The notes: a model not told the origin generated them from the sequence alone. A DNA stretch of 64,000 nt from Zopfochytrium polystomum (GCA_025765615.1 JAIVFJ010000138.1:62001-126000); one strand, 5' to 3'. Positions 11,046-23,250 are shown, counted from the first letter of the stretch. Made by a program: numbers and translations.

Positions 11046-11279
11046 TCTGTGTAGCAGGTGTTACTTTCCTTTTCCTTTTCCTTTTTTTTTTTTTTTTTTT
11101 TCAGGTTTTTTTGGCTTTCACCATGATTCCAAGTGTTTAGGATGAAGAAAGTGACAGAACAAAAAAAAAAAAATACAAAAAAACAGACAGAAGAAAGAAG
11201 GGAGGAAAGGCAGCAGCTTCCCCTGCCAAATCCCTCACCTCACTGCCCGCCCCACACTCCCCCGCATGCCCTCACTCAA

Positions 11280-11460
11280 ATACACAGCACTCTTTACTGC
11301 ACAAACACCACACGCACACACACACACACTCACACTCACTCACTCACTCACACGCACAGATATTATCCAGCAGCAGCAGCAGCAGCCTGCGATTCAGGGA
11401 TGGCGGGCTGTGTTGGGACCTGACTGTGGTGGTGGTGGTGGTGGTGGTGGTGGCAGCTGC
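11280..11460. repeat. Clustered microsatellites
   Basis: CA/CACT repeats at about 11308-11358, CAG repeats at 11371-11387 and GGT repeats at 11430-11452 lie close together. ORFs crossing them are homopolymeric and are not believable genes. Confidence 0.75.
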
Positions 11461-11622
11461 AGACGACGACAGCAGACGACAACAGCAGACGACGGACTGC
11501 GATTGCTGTCGTTGGAATTTTTGCCTTTTTCTTTCTTATCGATCTTTTCGCCTTTTTTTCTATTTTTTCTGCCTTGTTTTTCATGTGTGGGTTTAAATCC
11601 TTCCCCACTGCGTGGCCTTGGA

Positions 11623-11744
11623 ATCAATTATTCATAACAGAGTTCTTCTCTTTCTCTCCAAGTTGGGGAGAAGGACTGCCCACAAACACACATCTCCACT
11701 TCATTCACACCTTCCACTCACTCACTCAGAGTAGACTGTTTACA
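11623..11744 (+). mobile_element. Family-2 LTR, 3' fragment
   Basis: 122 bp matching the last 123 bp of the LTR at 10367-10489, with the same terminal CTGTTTACA. It is truncated on its left side. The next five bases are CCTTC, close to the CCTTG before the full LTR at 10077. Confidence 0.75.
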
Positions 11745-11849
11745 CCTTCGTTCTGAGGGACAACCAGCGAGAGCTAAACCAATGAAGGGCGCTGAGCAGA
11801 GATCCAAGAAGCTGCCAATGCCCTGAGTATTGAAGCAGAGAAAACTTTG

Positions 11850-12057
11850 GTGAGGCGTTTGGCCCAGGGATCCTCCATTGAAGCTGGCCTCCGGTGGCAG
11901 CCATCCTCCACACAATAGAAAGCCAGATATTGGCCGTCTTGACGCCTGTGCCTGGTCATTTTTAGTCCGATAGTGCTATCTGGTGGCTAAGCTTTCATAC
12001 TGATACAATGGTACCGATACAATTTGAAACTCTACAGGCGGTGATTTAATGAAAGAA
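11850..12057 (-). repeat. Dispersed repeat B, copy 2
   Basis: Inverted copy of the block at 3640-3890. The match stops near 12057, just before the first ATG (12078) of the next gene's frame, so this repeat edge may form part of that gene's upstream region. Confidence 0.7.
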
Positions 12058-12200
12058 AATGAAACCGCGCCTCCAAAATGCGAAGTCGAGGACGGACATG
12101 GATGAAATTGTCTGTTGTTTCTGTTGTGAGGAGGGTGGTCGCTGAGACGACAGAAGGAGAAAGAAGGAGAAGAAAAAAAAAAAAAATTGTTGGATTTCGA

Positions 12201-13742
12201 ATGACGCTGGCAGCCTCGCAGCATTTCGCCCACTCGTTTCCAAACACCAGAGCTGAAAGCTACATCCCCATCACCACCTCAATTGCAGCTTCGACGAGTG
12301 GGCACATGGAGCTCGACCTTGCTTCTTCGGGCTTAGAAAGCCCTGCCGACTTCGGCCGTGGTCATCATCAGCGGGAAATGAATTTTCCGCAGTTGAACCA
12401 AGCAGCGCTTGACTCTGTGGAGACCCCCTTGTTCTTCTCTTTCACTGCCCTTTCTACCAAGCCCGATCTTGAACGAACGTCCCATCTTTTGCACAACTCA
12501 CGGACCTTCTTCTCCGCACCAGAAGAGCTCTACGACCCGGACGACGATCCAGTGAGTCTGTTGTGTTTGACCGACTTTGATCTCTTTGCCATCTTCGTTC
12601 TGATTCCACTTTGCAGGAGTATATCAGTATTTCAATCTTGCAATCAAATCTTGCTTCTTCTTCAGTGTCCACTTTCGATTTTATGCAAACTTCGTCGCAA
12701 CAGCCGATAAAAGTTTCTATTCCTTCCCGCAGAGCAGCTGACCTAGCATCACTCCCCTCTGCCGCAGCCGACTCAATCGATCTCGATGACTTTGAGGATT
12801 TGGAAGAAACCCCTGTTTTAGCTAGCGCTGACGCGCAGTCGCCTTTGTTGGACACCGAGGATGGCTATGGAGGGGAAAGCTCAACCCTCCTCGAGGAGAG
12901 CAGTCTCCTACTTGGTGTTGTGCACTGCGCGCAGGAGGGCCAGGTCCTTGTAGAATCTGTCGATTCGGCGAAGTCTGAGCCGTTGCCACTGCTCCCCGCA
13001 AGCACAACAGTCCCGGAGTTGATAGGCAAGACGTTACGGGGCAATACACCCCTGAGTGAGGTCGACTGTTGGCCTCAGCCCACCCCAATGGAATGCAGCG
13101 ATGAAAATGAAACGGTGAACGCCAGCCTGTGTCGAACGGAGCCACTCTCTTCTTGCCATGAAGTTAAGAAGCTCAAAGCTAGTCCAGCAATTGAGCAGCA
13201 CAGCCAGCCCTGCCCGCTTTCCAAAATTCCGTTAATTTCACCTCCACCCTCTTCACGAACCCCTGCTTGCTCCCTTTCATTTCGCGGCTTGACCTATTGG
13301 CTATTCTCACGTGGAAAAGAACTAAGCGATACCATTGAAGTCGTGTTCGGTTTGCCAGAGGACGAGCCGGATTCTCTCTACGGCGGCCCATTAACAAGTT
13401 TTATTTCCGAACTAAAACTAGCATTTGGAGTTGAGGAGTTTGACGCGCTGATTGAGCTGCCACAGCTGAATTTGAGTTTTTACGAAGTAAGAGCCTGAAA
13501 GGAGAATGCCCCGACATTAACTTCCCGCACTTCTTTTTCAACAGGTATCGGAGGAAGCACAGATTTACAGCCTCGAGCAAATGGTATCCCTGTGGGAGTC
13601 ACTTTGCGTGCATCAGGGAATGTCACAGTCTGAGCCTCTCCACGTCGTCCTCGTCGAAACACAGAGCCAAGTTTCACGACAACTGGCCTTTTTGTCCCGG
13701 CTGTGGAGCCAAAGTGAGCAGTCTTTCTCCAGTTGCTCTTAG
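12201..13742 (+). CDS. Protein of unknown function, acidic and Ser-rich
   Basis: Three exons join cleanly in phase 0: 12201-12550, 12618-13486 and 13545-13742, with GTGAGT..TTGCAG and GTAAGA..CAACAG introns. The product is about 470 residues, with an acidic Ser/Pro-rich middle (SIDLDDFEDLEETPVLAS) and a more ordered C-terminal part (RGLTYWLFSRGKELSDTIEV, EFDALIELPQLNLSFYE, then a helical MVSLWESLCVHQGMSQSEP). I do not recognise the family. An upstream in-frame ATG at 12078 would add a basic Arg/Lys-rich segment; I prefer 12201 because the added part abuts a repeat and is low complexity. It lies 197 bp upstream of the thioesterase gene on the same strand. Confidence 0.6.
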
Positions 13743-13939
13743 CGCTTCTCTCTCCCATTTCTTTCTGCCTTGTTATTTCCGTTGTCTATTCGTTGCTGGA
13801 CCTGTGTCTTTGCGCATTACCCCGCCACCACGCCACGCGGCTGCGTTGTCGGGTAAACCTTGTGCCGGGAGCCGCGGTTTTCCTATAATACCTTTTTTTT
13901 CTTTTTTTCTTTACTTTATTTAAAGTAAATCGATTTGTC

Positions 13940-15766
13940 ATGGCTACGTCATCACCGTCTTCCACAGCGTCAGCCCCTTTGACGAAGATCGAGGAGGTGC
14001 GCAACACCTCCCCTCCACTGTTCACCCGACCTGTCCGAGGCGGTCTGCTCGGTTGCCAACATCCACCTTCCGCGGGTTTTTTTGCCGTTATGGCAGTAAC
14101 GGTTGACCATCGCTCTCACATCAGGCCTTGCAACTCGAGGCAATCGACGAGAACCTTTTTCGATGCAGCGTCAACCACCTGTGGAAGCCTCTTCGCGCGC
14201 GTGGCGTATTCGGTACGTTTCGCTCAGAGTCGGCCTGACGGCATGAGCTCCAACTCTGGACCCTCCAACAAACGCATTTTTCTTGTCCCAACGTTGTGAC
14301 TGGCATTGTGACTTTTTCTGGTTCAAAATATGGCTGCAGGCGGGCAGATCATTGGCCTTGCTCTTTCGGCCGCTACCAAGACAGTTCCTGAAACTTTTTT
14401 GGTGCACTCGCTCCATTCTTACTTTCTCCTACCGGGGAACAACGCTATCCCGATCTTGTTCCATGTATCGAGGGTTCGCGACGGTAAGAAGTTCTTGGAC
14501 AATTCCGTCGTTTCCTTGTCCCGCCCATTTTCTATTTTCTGAATTAGTTCTTCCTCACAGGCAAGAGCTTCGCTACGCGGCATGTTTTGGCGAAGCAGAA
14601 GGGCAAAGTCATTTTCGAATGCAGCTGCTCTTTCCAAGTATTCGAGACATCCATCTTGAACCACCAGGTGGGAACCGTCGCTCCAACTGTCCTAACTTTG
14701 GTGACAAAAGCGCGCCATGCCAGTTGTACCTGCCCCGGAAGAACTTTTGAGGTCATTCCTGACGTACTCAGTGTCACTTAAAGGTGCTAACCATTCCGCG
14801 GAACTATTCGGTCAAACAGCAACGAAGCCGTTCTACACAAATGGATAGACAACCCGTCCACACATCCTCGCGCCCGCGAATACTTTGAAATGCGTTTGCA
14901 AGAGGTGAAAGAAGAAATGCTTGCCAAGGAATCGGTGTAACTGTTTCCGCTGCAGCCTCTGGCAATCGAGTTTCGACCATGCCGCCAATCGAAGCAGCGC
15001 GAATTCTACCAGCCGCTTAAAAGAGAACCGCAACAAATGGTCTGGATGCGAGCGAAAGGAAAGCTTCCCGATAACCTTCGATTCCATCAGGTATGGTTCG
15101 CTTTGGGACGTTGCGAATTGTGATGACTTACTGCCCTCCTCACCCACTCAACTTAAATTCACAAATGCTCAGTGTGTCGTAGCGTGTGAGTGAAGTCTGT
15201 TTTTTGCCCAGCGTCGTTAAATCGTTTCTAGACACCTCGGACCACTATTTGCTGAACACCAGCTTGATGGCCCATGGAATTAGCGGCTTTACGAATCCTC
15301 AAGTCGCAATGATTGCTTCTCTGGATCACGCTATTGTGAGTGTACCTCCTTGGTGATTGAATAGGAGTGTTCGTTCGCTTCAACGTGTTTTCTTCTTAGT
15401 GGTTCCACAGCCCTTTCAGGGCGGATGACTGGCTTCTGTACGAAATGGAGGTGCGGTAAAGCAGCAAAATCAGCTTCCGTTCTTTTCGTACTGATTCGTG
15501 GCTCGTCCTTCTCCTCGACCGCATTACAATTCGGACTTTTTCCCCCGCTGGTCATGGTTCCCGGTGTAAAGAGCACTCGCACGGGAAGTGGAAGGGGCCT
15601 GTGTTTCGGACGTGTTTACACGCGAGACGGGACGCTCGTCATGTCGTGCGCCCAGGAGGGAGTTGTGCGGGCCCAGCCCAACCCCCGACCCCTTGTGCCT
15701 CAACTCGACCTCGACGAGGAGGACGGCAAAAAGCCTGCGGTGGCAAAGAAGGACGCGAAGCTTTAA
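13940..15766 (+). CDS. TES1: Peroxisomal acyl-CoA thioesterase, TesB/ACOT8 type
   Basis: Hydrolyses acyl-CoA to fatty acid and CoA, linked to peroxisomal beta-oxidation. Joined over about seven introns it shows the double-hotdog TesB family signatures: LEAIDENLFR, VFGGQIIGLALSAATKTVPE, FLVHSLHSYFLLPG, RDGKSFATRHVLAKQKGKVI, then in the second half WFHSPFRADDWLLYE and GRGLCFGRVYTRDGTLVMSC followed by QEGVVR. The protein ends in AKL before the stop, a canonical PTS1 peroxisomal targeting tripeptide. The intron between ARGVFG and GQIIG ends in GCTGCAG. The Lys-rich tail before AKL is longer than in bacterial TesB. Start 13940 gives a short Ser/Ala-rich leader. Downstream is a coiled-coil gene on the same strand. 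Confidence 0.92.
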
Positions 15767-16002
15767 GTGACACTGATTAAGGAAAGGGACCCGTCCGTCC
15801 TCCTCCCCAGGCGACATAAGTCATCTCCATACCTTTTTTTTTTCTCTCTCTGCAGAGCTGACTTTTTTGCTTGAATTTTCCCTCAACTTCACCACTTCAC
15901 GTTCCACTTTGTTGCGGTCATTGTGGGGGGCGAAAGAAGGGTGCTTTGGGAGACACTTCCAACCCCTTTAAGTTTCCATCCGTCATTCCCGAAGAAAGTA
16001 CA

Positions 16003-18562
16003 ATGATGCTGAAGAGCCTCTTCGACCGCGGTGGATATGGCGCCAACAAGGAGCACGCGCCAACGGCCGAGGCCTTGGCGTCAGCGGACGCACCGCCTGC
16101 TGCTACCCTTGCTTCCCTCGCCGCTCCTGCCGCGTCTGATTCTGTCCATACTGCTCCTGCCGTCCCAGAGGTGGTTGTCAGCCCTGAAGAGGGCGAACCA
16201 GTTGCTGCCGGTGCTGCTACTCATCGACTCCAAACTGAGGCTCAACCCAGTCCGGTTGCACCACATGCCGCTCCGCTCGCGCCGCTTGCTTCAAGCAGTC
16301 GCGCTGCGGAAATGCCTGACCTGCCTGTCAGCATGAGGTATGGAATACTGCTTTATCTGGGGCTGTCGTTGCTGTTGTAGAAATGCTTAAACAAAGTCCC
16401 TATCCCTTTTGTTTGACAGAGACCACAAAGAAACCGAGGATACCAGCAAGACCCACTTACCGCCATCCAATAGACCTACACGTCCTCTGCACAAAAGCAT
16501 GCAGACAACAGAGCAGGGTGCTGAGCTGCCCGAAGTCGAACGTCCACCACAGGCAGCTCTGCCTGTCCCGTCGCAGGAGCCGCCCGGACCACGCAGCGGA
16601 TTGGAGACTCCCTCCAAAAGACCAAATCCGGCGAAGGTTTGCCGCTCTCCTCTTACTTGTTCATCGCCGGGTTCAAGCTGCGGTTCTTGACGATTTTCGC
16701 TCCCGCGCCCGCCAGGAAGGCACGGCCGGCGAGACGTGCAGCGGGAGCTCTCGGCTGGGTGAATTGTTATTGGGGACCCACCCATCGGGACGTGCAGCCT
16801 CCCCGACTCCTGCCGCAGGTGAGGTCAAGCCCGTGAAATTGCTTTTTTCCCCCGCTTTGAAATCGTTGAAACTCGTTGAACTCTGGTTGGCCTGCACTCT
16901 GTCCCCCTCTACAAACTTTCTTTACAAGTTCTTGACACTGGCGGAGCAATCGGCCCCACCAAAAAAGAGCTGGATAATGTGCGCCGCGAAGCCACCATGG
17001 TCGGAGCCTCCCTTCGAATATTCAACATACCCCCCCCTGAAACCGCTTGGCTAATTGGCGTTCCCTAACCCCCATTCCCAACAGCAGAAAGAGCTCGCTG
17101 ACCTCCGACAGCTCGTCGCTCGAAGCGAGGAGCGCGAGGCGTCCTTGCGGGAACGCGAGCGGAGGCTCGAGGAGCGGGCGGCGGAGGCGGCGGCGGCCGG
17201 TGCGGGGACGTTGGGGTTGGAGCGACCTGCCGAGCCGACGGACCCGCTCCAACGGCGGGAGGAGGGGCTGGACATATCACAGGACATGCCGTCGATGGTG
17301 CTGATGCGGGGACTGCAGGTAAAAAGAACACAGGAAATTGGTGAAAACCGCATGCTAAAAAGTGACAAAGAACTCGGGCGAGCTCCAAGGCGGGTCGGCG
17401 GCGGCGTCGAGGTCTCGCGTGCTGCCGACGGTCTCCGACCTGATGGACCAGCTTGCGGAGGAGAAAGAAAAGACCGAGAAGTTGGAGGCTGCTCTCGCGG
17501 CCGTGCGGTTCAATATTGAGCAATTGACCGAAGAAAGCAGGGAAAAGGTATCTTCGTGCTGTTTTCTGTTACTGAACCGCCCACATTCACACCCACGCAT
17601 TCTCCCCCCCGCCACACTTCCCACACACACACACACACACCACCATACACACACACAAGGATCATATTATTGTACAAAAGGAGCGAAGTCTGCGTGAAAA
17701 CATAGCCGCCAGCGCAGACACCTACAGGTCCCTCGACGTAAGGCGTTTTCAAGTACTCGTCGCGAATGGCGCGGGGAAAAAAAGAAACTGAACGCATTAT
17801 CGATGTTCCCAATTCGCAAAACAGGTTCTCATGGGCGATGTGACAGTCCTCCGGCGGCAGGTGGTTGAAAAGGACGCGGCCATCACGGCCGTCCAGGGAA
17901 TGGTGGAGGCGCACCAGCGGAGCGCGACGGAGGCCTGGGCCGCAGTTCGCACCGCGGTGGACCGCGCGGTCGAGGGGTCGCGGCAGGCGCGCGCCGAGGG
18001 CGAGCAGCTCGTCGAGCAGCACGCTGCGCTGGTGCGCGCAGTCGCCGACACGTTTGCGCGCGCCGCCGCGGCCGGCGGCGGCGGCCGAGGCGAGGCAGCG
18101 GCGGCGGCGGCAGCAGCAGCGGAAGGGAAGGGGTCGGTGTTTCGCGGTGTGGGTGCGGTTGGACCGAGCGCGTCGACGGGGTCGGTGAGGTCGACGGGGA
18201 CCGGGACGGAGGGAGGCGTTGGGAGGAGGCGGGGCGTTGGGAGGTGGAAGATGCCGCACTTTCTCTTTTCTCATCACCAACATCCGCATCATACCCATCA
18301 TGTGCAGCAGCAGGTGCCGGTTGGTGGTGCCCTGTTCGAGCACGAGACGCCGCAGCCGCAGCCGCAACGTGCAGGGGGTCCAAGGCCCAGCCGCGTTTCG
18401 ATTGGCCTCCAGGGGAGGGTCAGCCATTACGATCCAACCATTGACACAGCAGGAGGTACTGCCTCTACCGACTACGATGCCTCGTCCGAACTGGAGTACT
18501 TCTCCTTTCCAAGCAAGCAAAGAGGCAGACCCAGCTATTACGACTACCGTTTTGGTGTCTAA
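16003..18562 (+). CDS. Large coiled-coil protein, unknown function
   Basis: The start is the ATG at 16003 (MMLKSLFDRGGYGANK); an alternative 5' exon before the acceptor at ~15855 cannot be excluded. The N-terminal third is Ala/Pro/Ser-rich and looks disordered. From about 17080 the joined frame becomes charged and heptad-like: QKELADLRQLVARSEEREAS, SDLMDQLAEEKEKTEKLEAA, then after a short exon VLRRQVVEKDAAITAVQGMV. The C terminus contains a Gly/Ala tract, His-rich text (SHHQHPHHTHH) and ends SYYDYRFGV. No enzymatic motif is visible. A scaffold or golgin-like role is only a guess from the coiled coil. The middle (16700-17050) has uncertain exon joins. The gene is GC-rich and ends 100 bp from the convergent CLASP gene. 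Confidence 0.65.
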
Positions 18563-18616
18563 CAAACCACAAAAAGGTCATATATTCAAAACAGCACGCT
18601 CGCTAGGAAAAGTCGC

Positions 18617-18622
18617 AATAAA
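18617..18622 (+). terminator. Poly(A) signal of the coiled-coil gene
   Basis: AATAAA lies 55 bp after the stop at 18562 and 40 bp before the stop of the convergent CLASP gene, so the two 3' UTRs probably overlap. Confidence 0.45.
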
Positions 18623-18661
18623 AACCGTATACAAACAGGAAGAGAAACATACACTACTGCA

Positions 18662-21600
18662 CTAAAATGCGTTCATCCTGCGATCCATCATTTGCCTCAG
18701 CATGGACTCTCGTCCCGGTCCGCATCGCTTCGCTACTTCCACAAAGAAATTTTCTACAAACGACTGGCCGCTCCGGCGACATAAAGCAACGGCACAGTCA
18801 AACGCAGCCTTTCGTGTCAAGGGGTGTTTGTTGTCCAGTCCCTGTGATGAGAGGAGAGAAGAATAAATAAAAACTGAACATTAAAAGACGCCGTACTGTA
18901 CCTCGACAACAGGATCCACAAGGGAGTCAACGTCAATCTTCTTCACATCCCAGTCATACGCTTCCGCAGATGTCCCGTTATGTGTACCAAGCTCCACACC
19001 CAAAGACGTAGAAAGCGGTGAGGAATCCAATATACGGGCAACAAGCTCAAAGCAAGTGCGCCGGGGCAAATCAGCCTGGCTGAGCAGTGGCATAACAGCT
19101 GAAATCACTTTCGCAGGGGCCACTCGTTGCTCAAGAGTTTCCAAAATTGAGTCAACATCGTAGTCAATTTCGAGCTTGTCGTCCAGTTCATCGCGATCAC
19201 AGACAAATGAAACTCGAAGGGAAGAAAATATAACAGCAGGCAGGAATGCCTCGCATTCCACTGTGTAAGTTTCAACAAGGTGCTTCAGAAGTGCAACTCC
19301 ATGGCGGATCGGAACGGGCTGAGATAAATTCAGAACGCCATTTGCGAGCTATTCCTCTTACCTTAGTATCACATTGCTCCAATTCACTTGTGACGCATGT
19401 GAAAATTTCAGCCGTGTCCTTGTCGTAAACACTGAGGTCAAACTCATTGCTCGAGTGGAAACCCCAGAGTCCCTGAATTCCATTGGACAGCGCTTCTTTC
19501 AAAAGCATTTCGGGGTCCGGTGGTGGGGGCGACATGGGGCGAAGGAAAGAGGAAGAAGCATCCAACTCCTCAGCGTCGTCTGAAAATGAAAATAGATCGA
19601 TGCTCCAAGACACAGACTTTCGGATTCCTCCTTCGCGCGATTGCTGCCTGTCCGCGCCTGCCAACGCCGACTTGAGCGCCGGCCGACCCTGACTCGGTGA
19701 AACTGAAGGTGACGTTGATACGAGTTTCTTCCGAAACGGAGACGACGGTCGAGCCCAAGATAAAGCCGATGATCCATTGGAAATAAATTGCACGGCAGCA
19801 TTAGTCATTGACGGACCCACGCCTGCACTCGCTGATTTTGCGCTCTCACTGATAGAGCGGTCCTCCGAAGGCAAGGCCTCAGTGAGAGTTGGTTCTGCGA
19901 CGATAATATCATCGGGCTCTGAGGTTTCATGGAACTTTAGATCTTTGAATAGAGGAGCAGCTGCCGAGCGAAGAGTCGCAACAGGAATCCGCGATGTTAC
20001 AAGACTGTCCACCGAGGCAAGCGCCATGGGAAGGCTTCTACGTCTGGGGCTGGATTCATCGGCAGAACTCGGTGGACTTTTGTAGTCCAAAGATGAGTGA
20101 ATTAAGTCTCCCGCTATTGGGGTCATGGCAAGGTTTGGTGCGGACCTCCGTCGGGAGCCTTGGTTGAAATTACTTGACTCGATTCGGCTCAGTAACGATT
20201 CGGCGGCTCGAAGGGTGTCATGATTCCGTACAACTTCCTGACCAACTCTTTTGCTCAAAACCGCGACCTCGGCTATTTGGTGGGGCGCTGCTGGCGAATC
20301 GGCAAGTGTTGCGCTTGACGACACCGTCGACTGGGAAAGTGAGTCCTGGGACCGGGATATACGTCGACCAACTCCGCTCGTAGCAGGTTTTTGTTCCTCC
20401 GAGGATTTACGAGTAGTTTTTGTTGTGCTTTCGGTGGCTCGGGGCGGAGTCTCCGTAGATTTCCGACGAACTGACCTTTGTGGATTCTGAGACGAAGGGG
20501 ACTTAGGCTCGCTGCCCCGTGCAGCTACAGTTCCACTCGTCGAAGTTCTTCGATGGGACACAACAGCCGCTGGCTTCGGACGCGAGGTATTTGGTTCCAA
20601 ACGAATGGATCGTGTACTCTCGTTTGAAGAGGAAGAGTCAAGTCGGGAGACCTTCAAAGAAGTGATGCGACCGACAGCAGGAGGAGTGGACTGCGGCGAA
20701 GTCGGCAATGACTTCGAGAGACCCGCTGAAGCAGAGTCCAGCCGTTGAATTGGAGACTTTTGCGGTCTCAGCGAATTCAGATCTGCAGACAGCTTTCGCA
20801 CAGTTGACTTGGTACCTGTAGTCTCAGGACTTGACAAGCCCTCCGTCCAAGAGCGATACCTGCTTCGAGTTTTATCCAATTCTCCAACTTTTTTCACCGC
20901 TTTCGCTGCTATGGCAACATTTAAACCATCAGAGGAAGATCGAACTTTCGGAGGCGAGGAATCGGAGGGTGATGACACTGAAGAAGACATGGAACCAATC
21001 CTTTTTTGCTGAGTGACGTCTTGACCACTAGAAAAGTTGTCCGCGCGTTCCGGAAATAGATTGCGGTAAAGATCATGACACTGCCGCGCAAAACCGCGGA
21101 CTTCCGCTGCAGCGTCTTTCGAAGACATAGACAGAAGCGCCTCCAATGGCTCTGGTTGGATTCGACTGGGGTTTGTTGCATTCTTTTCCAAAACACGGTT
21201 CACACACTCGACGATGCTCGTTCGAAGAGTTTTACTTGGCCCCTGAAAAAGGTCAACAAATGCGGGTATACTAGCTCCAAGTTCGGAGTGATCGATAATT
21301 GATATCATCGTGCGAGTGGCAGACAAAAAGAAAACCTTGTTCGCACGCGACCACAGTTTTCCAAAAGTGGGGATCAGCTCTATTGCGAAAGGTGCGAAGT
21401 CAGGACCGAACTTGGCGGCCATAGCCTCCAACAACTGCATGGCTGTTTTAGACAAACGAGAACGCTCCGATAAAAGCTAAAACAAAGAATAAGTAGGCAT
21501 CATAAAATCAAGTAAGTTCAGAAAACAGCACTCACAGACTGTATAATCGGCTGCTTAACTTTTCTGATCAATGAAATGGCAGTAGCGCTTCCAGATACAG

Positions 21601-22027
21601 GTGCTCCCGACACGACGGGCGCATGCGTCAGGGAAGAGACAGCCGCGGACAACTTGGCTATGGAAAGATCGAGTTGGCGCCACGTCTCCTCCGATTCCTT
21701 CTTCTCGAAGGAGACCATGACAGCTTTGACCTGATCCGACAGGGCTGTAAGAGAAGCAACAGAGAATCCGATGGCCGCAGTCAGGAGGGGGGTCGTGGGC
21801 TCTTTCGATCGGGTTGGGGTGAGGGCGACCGTGGGGGATGCACGAGAGGGAGGCGATGCAGATGCCAAGGAAAGTGATGGCGGTGGCGACGGCGACGGCG
21901 AAGATGCCGCGGAGAGCGCCGGGGTTGCCGGGGCGGAAGAAAGTAGCGATGCCGCCATTCCCGCCGGCGCCTCGGGCTGGTGGTGCTGATGGTAGTGGTG
22001 GTGGTGCTGCGGCGAGACGACCGCCAT
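18662..22027 (-). CDS. STU1: CLASP family microtubule plus-end protein
   Basis: Binds microtubules and tubulin through TOG-like domains and stabilises spindle or cortical microtubules. Read right to left: a His- and Ser/Pro-rich leader, the CLASP N-terminal TOG domain (~21760-21020; FEKKESEETWRQLDLSIAKL, then SKTAMQLLEAMAAKFGPDFA, RANKVFFLSATRTMISII, SKTLRTSIVECVNRVLEK), a long Ser/Arg/Pro-rich basic linker (~21000-19500) expected to bind the lattice, and a C-terminal helical domain (FDLSVYDKDTAEIFTCV through LDNKHPLTRKAAF). The linker contains SRIP, a match to the SxIP motif that recruits EB1. The first ATG in the N-terminal frame is at 22027; the preceding in-frame codons to 22084 start with TTG, so an upstream exon is possible. 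Introns are few (about 21480-21540, 19265-19370 and 18845-18905). Confidence 0.9.
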
Positions 22028-23174
22028 CAGATTTTTTCCAAATCTGTCTTGTAAAAATAGAACAGGCGGGTGGGGCGCTGCCAAAAGTTGCAGCTAAGTT
22101 GCGGGGGGAAAGGGCGGCCGACGTCGTGCCAGCAAGCAACGCACAATTGATTGCCTTGCTATTGCTTGTGGAGGAGAGCTTGTGCGACCCATATCTCACG
22201 AGCTCTGGGAGGTTAAGTCGTTCCTGCACGCAAGCACCAGCCTTAGACACGACACCCAACAGGCGGGTTCATGAAGCATCAGCTTCAAGTTGCTTCGAGT
22301 GACTCAGGTCTTCTTGTTTCATTTTTCCGGTTTCATCATTAATTCATTCAACACCCATTTGCAAACTAACGCTCTGGGGAGCCATGGTCACTTCTTTGCT
22401 CACATACTCCATGGAGTTTTGGCCACATCAGTGTGATGCAACAGGAACTTCCTGCAAGGCCACCGAAACGTCTCCAGACTCTGTGCCTCCAAGGTAGTGT
22501 GACTCAGAGATGTCCCAGGCTGTGCCTCTGCCTCCCAACCCTGCCTCTGGGCACCCTGCCGTAGAACGGACAGCTAGGCAACGAAGCAAGCGGCCCAAAA
22601 TGGACAAAAATAAAATTGAAGAAAAATGGAAAAATGGAAATGTAGGAAAAAAGGTTTGGTGGTGTTTTCCCTTGGGGAGTGTTGGAGAATGGAATAGAGA
22701 GAACTTAGAGCAATTTGGTGTACAGCTGGGGTGACTTGTCACACAAAGGACAAAAAGGAGGTTGTGGTAGTTCGACTTTTGGACCCCACTTATTGAAATC
22801 TCTTGTAGCTCCTGCTGTAGGCCACGTAGCCGGAAGCGCTTATAACCATTCGAAAGAGCGGAAACAGAGCTATCCAAGAGTGTAAGAGCGTTACTTGATC
22901 GCTTTCCAGCGTTGAGAAGATGTCTCGCAAAGTTGAGGAAGCGTTTTTCAACTTTAGACGCCAATCAAATTCCGTAGGGACAATGTAGAGAGCTCTGTAG
23001 TGACTTGTTGGAAAGAGGAGAATCAGAGCTTTCAAATGCACTCTTGCAAGCCCGGATTGAATGATGGAGTCGACCAGGAGAGGGTGTCAAAAATTTTGGG
23101 CCTCGCAAATGAAATGGTTTCCAAAGTTGAGCTATGCTGATTCTGTTTGTTGGAGGTGGTAGAGAGTGTTTTCG

Positions 23175-23246
23175 ATAACTGCCAGTCACAATAGGTTTGA
23201 GTCTGTCTTGTGCCTCTTGCTGCTAACCAGTCAGTTTCGCCTAACA
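23175..23246 (-). mobile_element. Family-2 LTR, terminal fragment
   Basis: About 72 bp match 3448-3514, ending at the same CGCCTAACA terminus. The rest of the LTR is missing on the left. Confidence 0.7.
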
Positions 23247-23250
23247 CCCC

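Noticed and set aside
17510..18565. 351-codon minus-strand ORF opposite the coiled-coil gene
   Set aside because: It is Arg/Pro/His-rich with no domain, while the plus strand shows a heptad-like coiled coil joined over short introns. It is a GC-rich antisense shadow.
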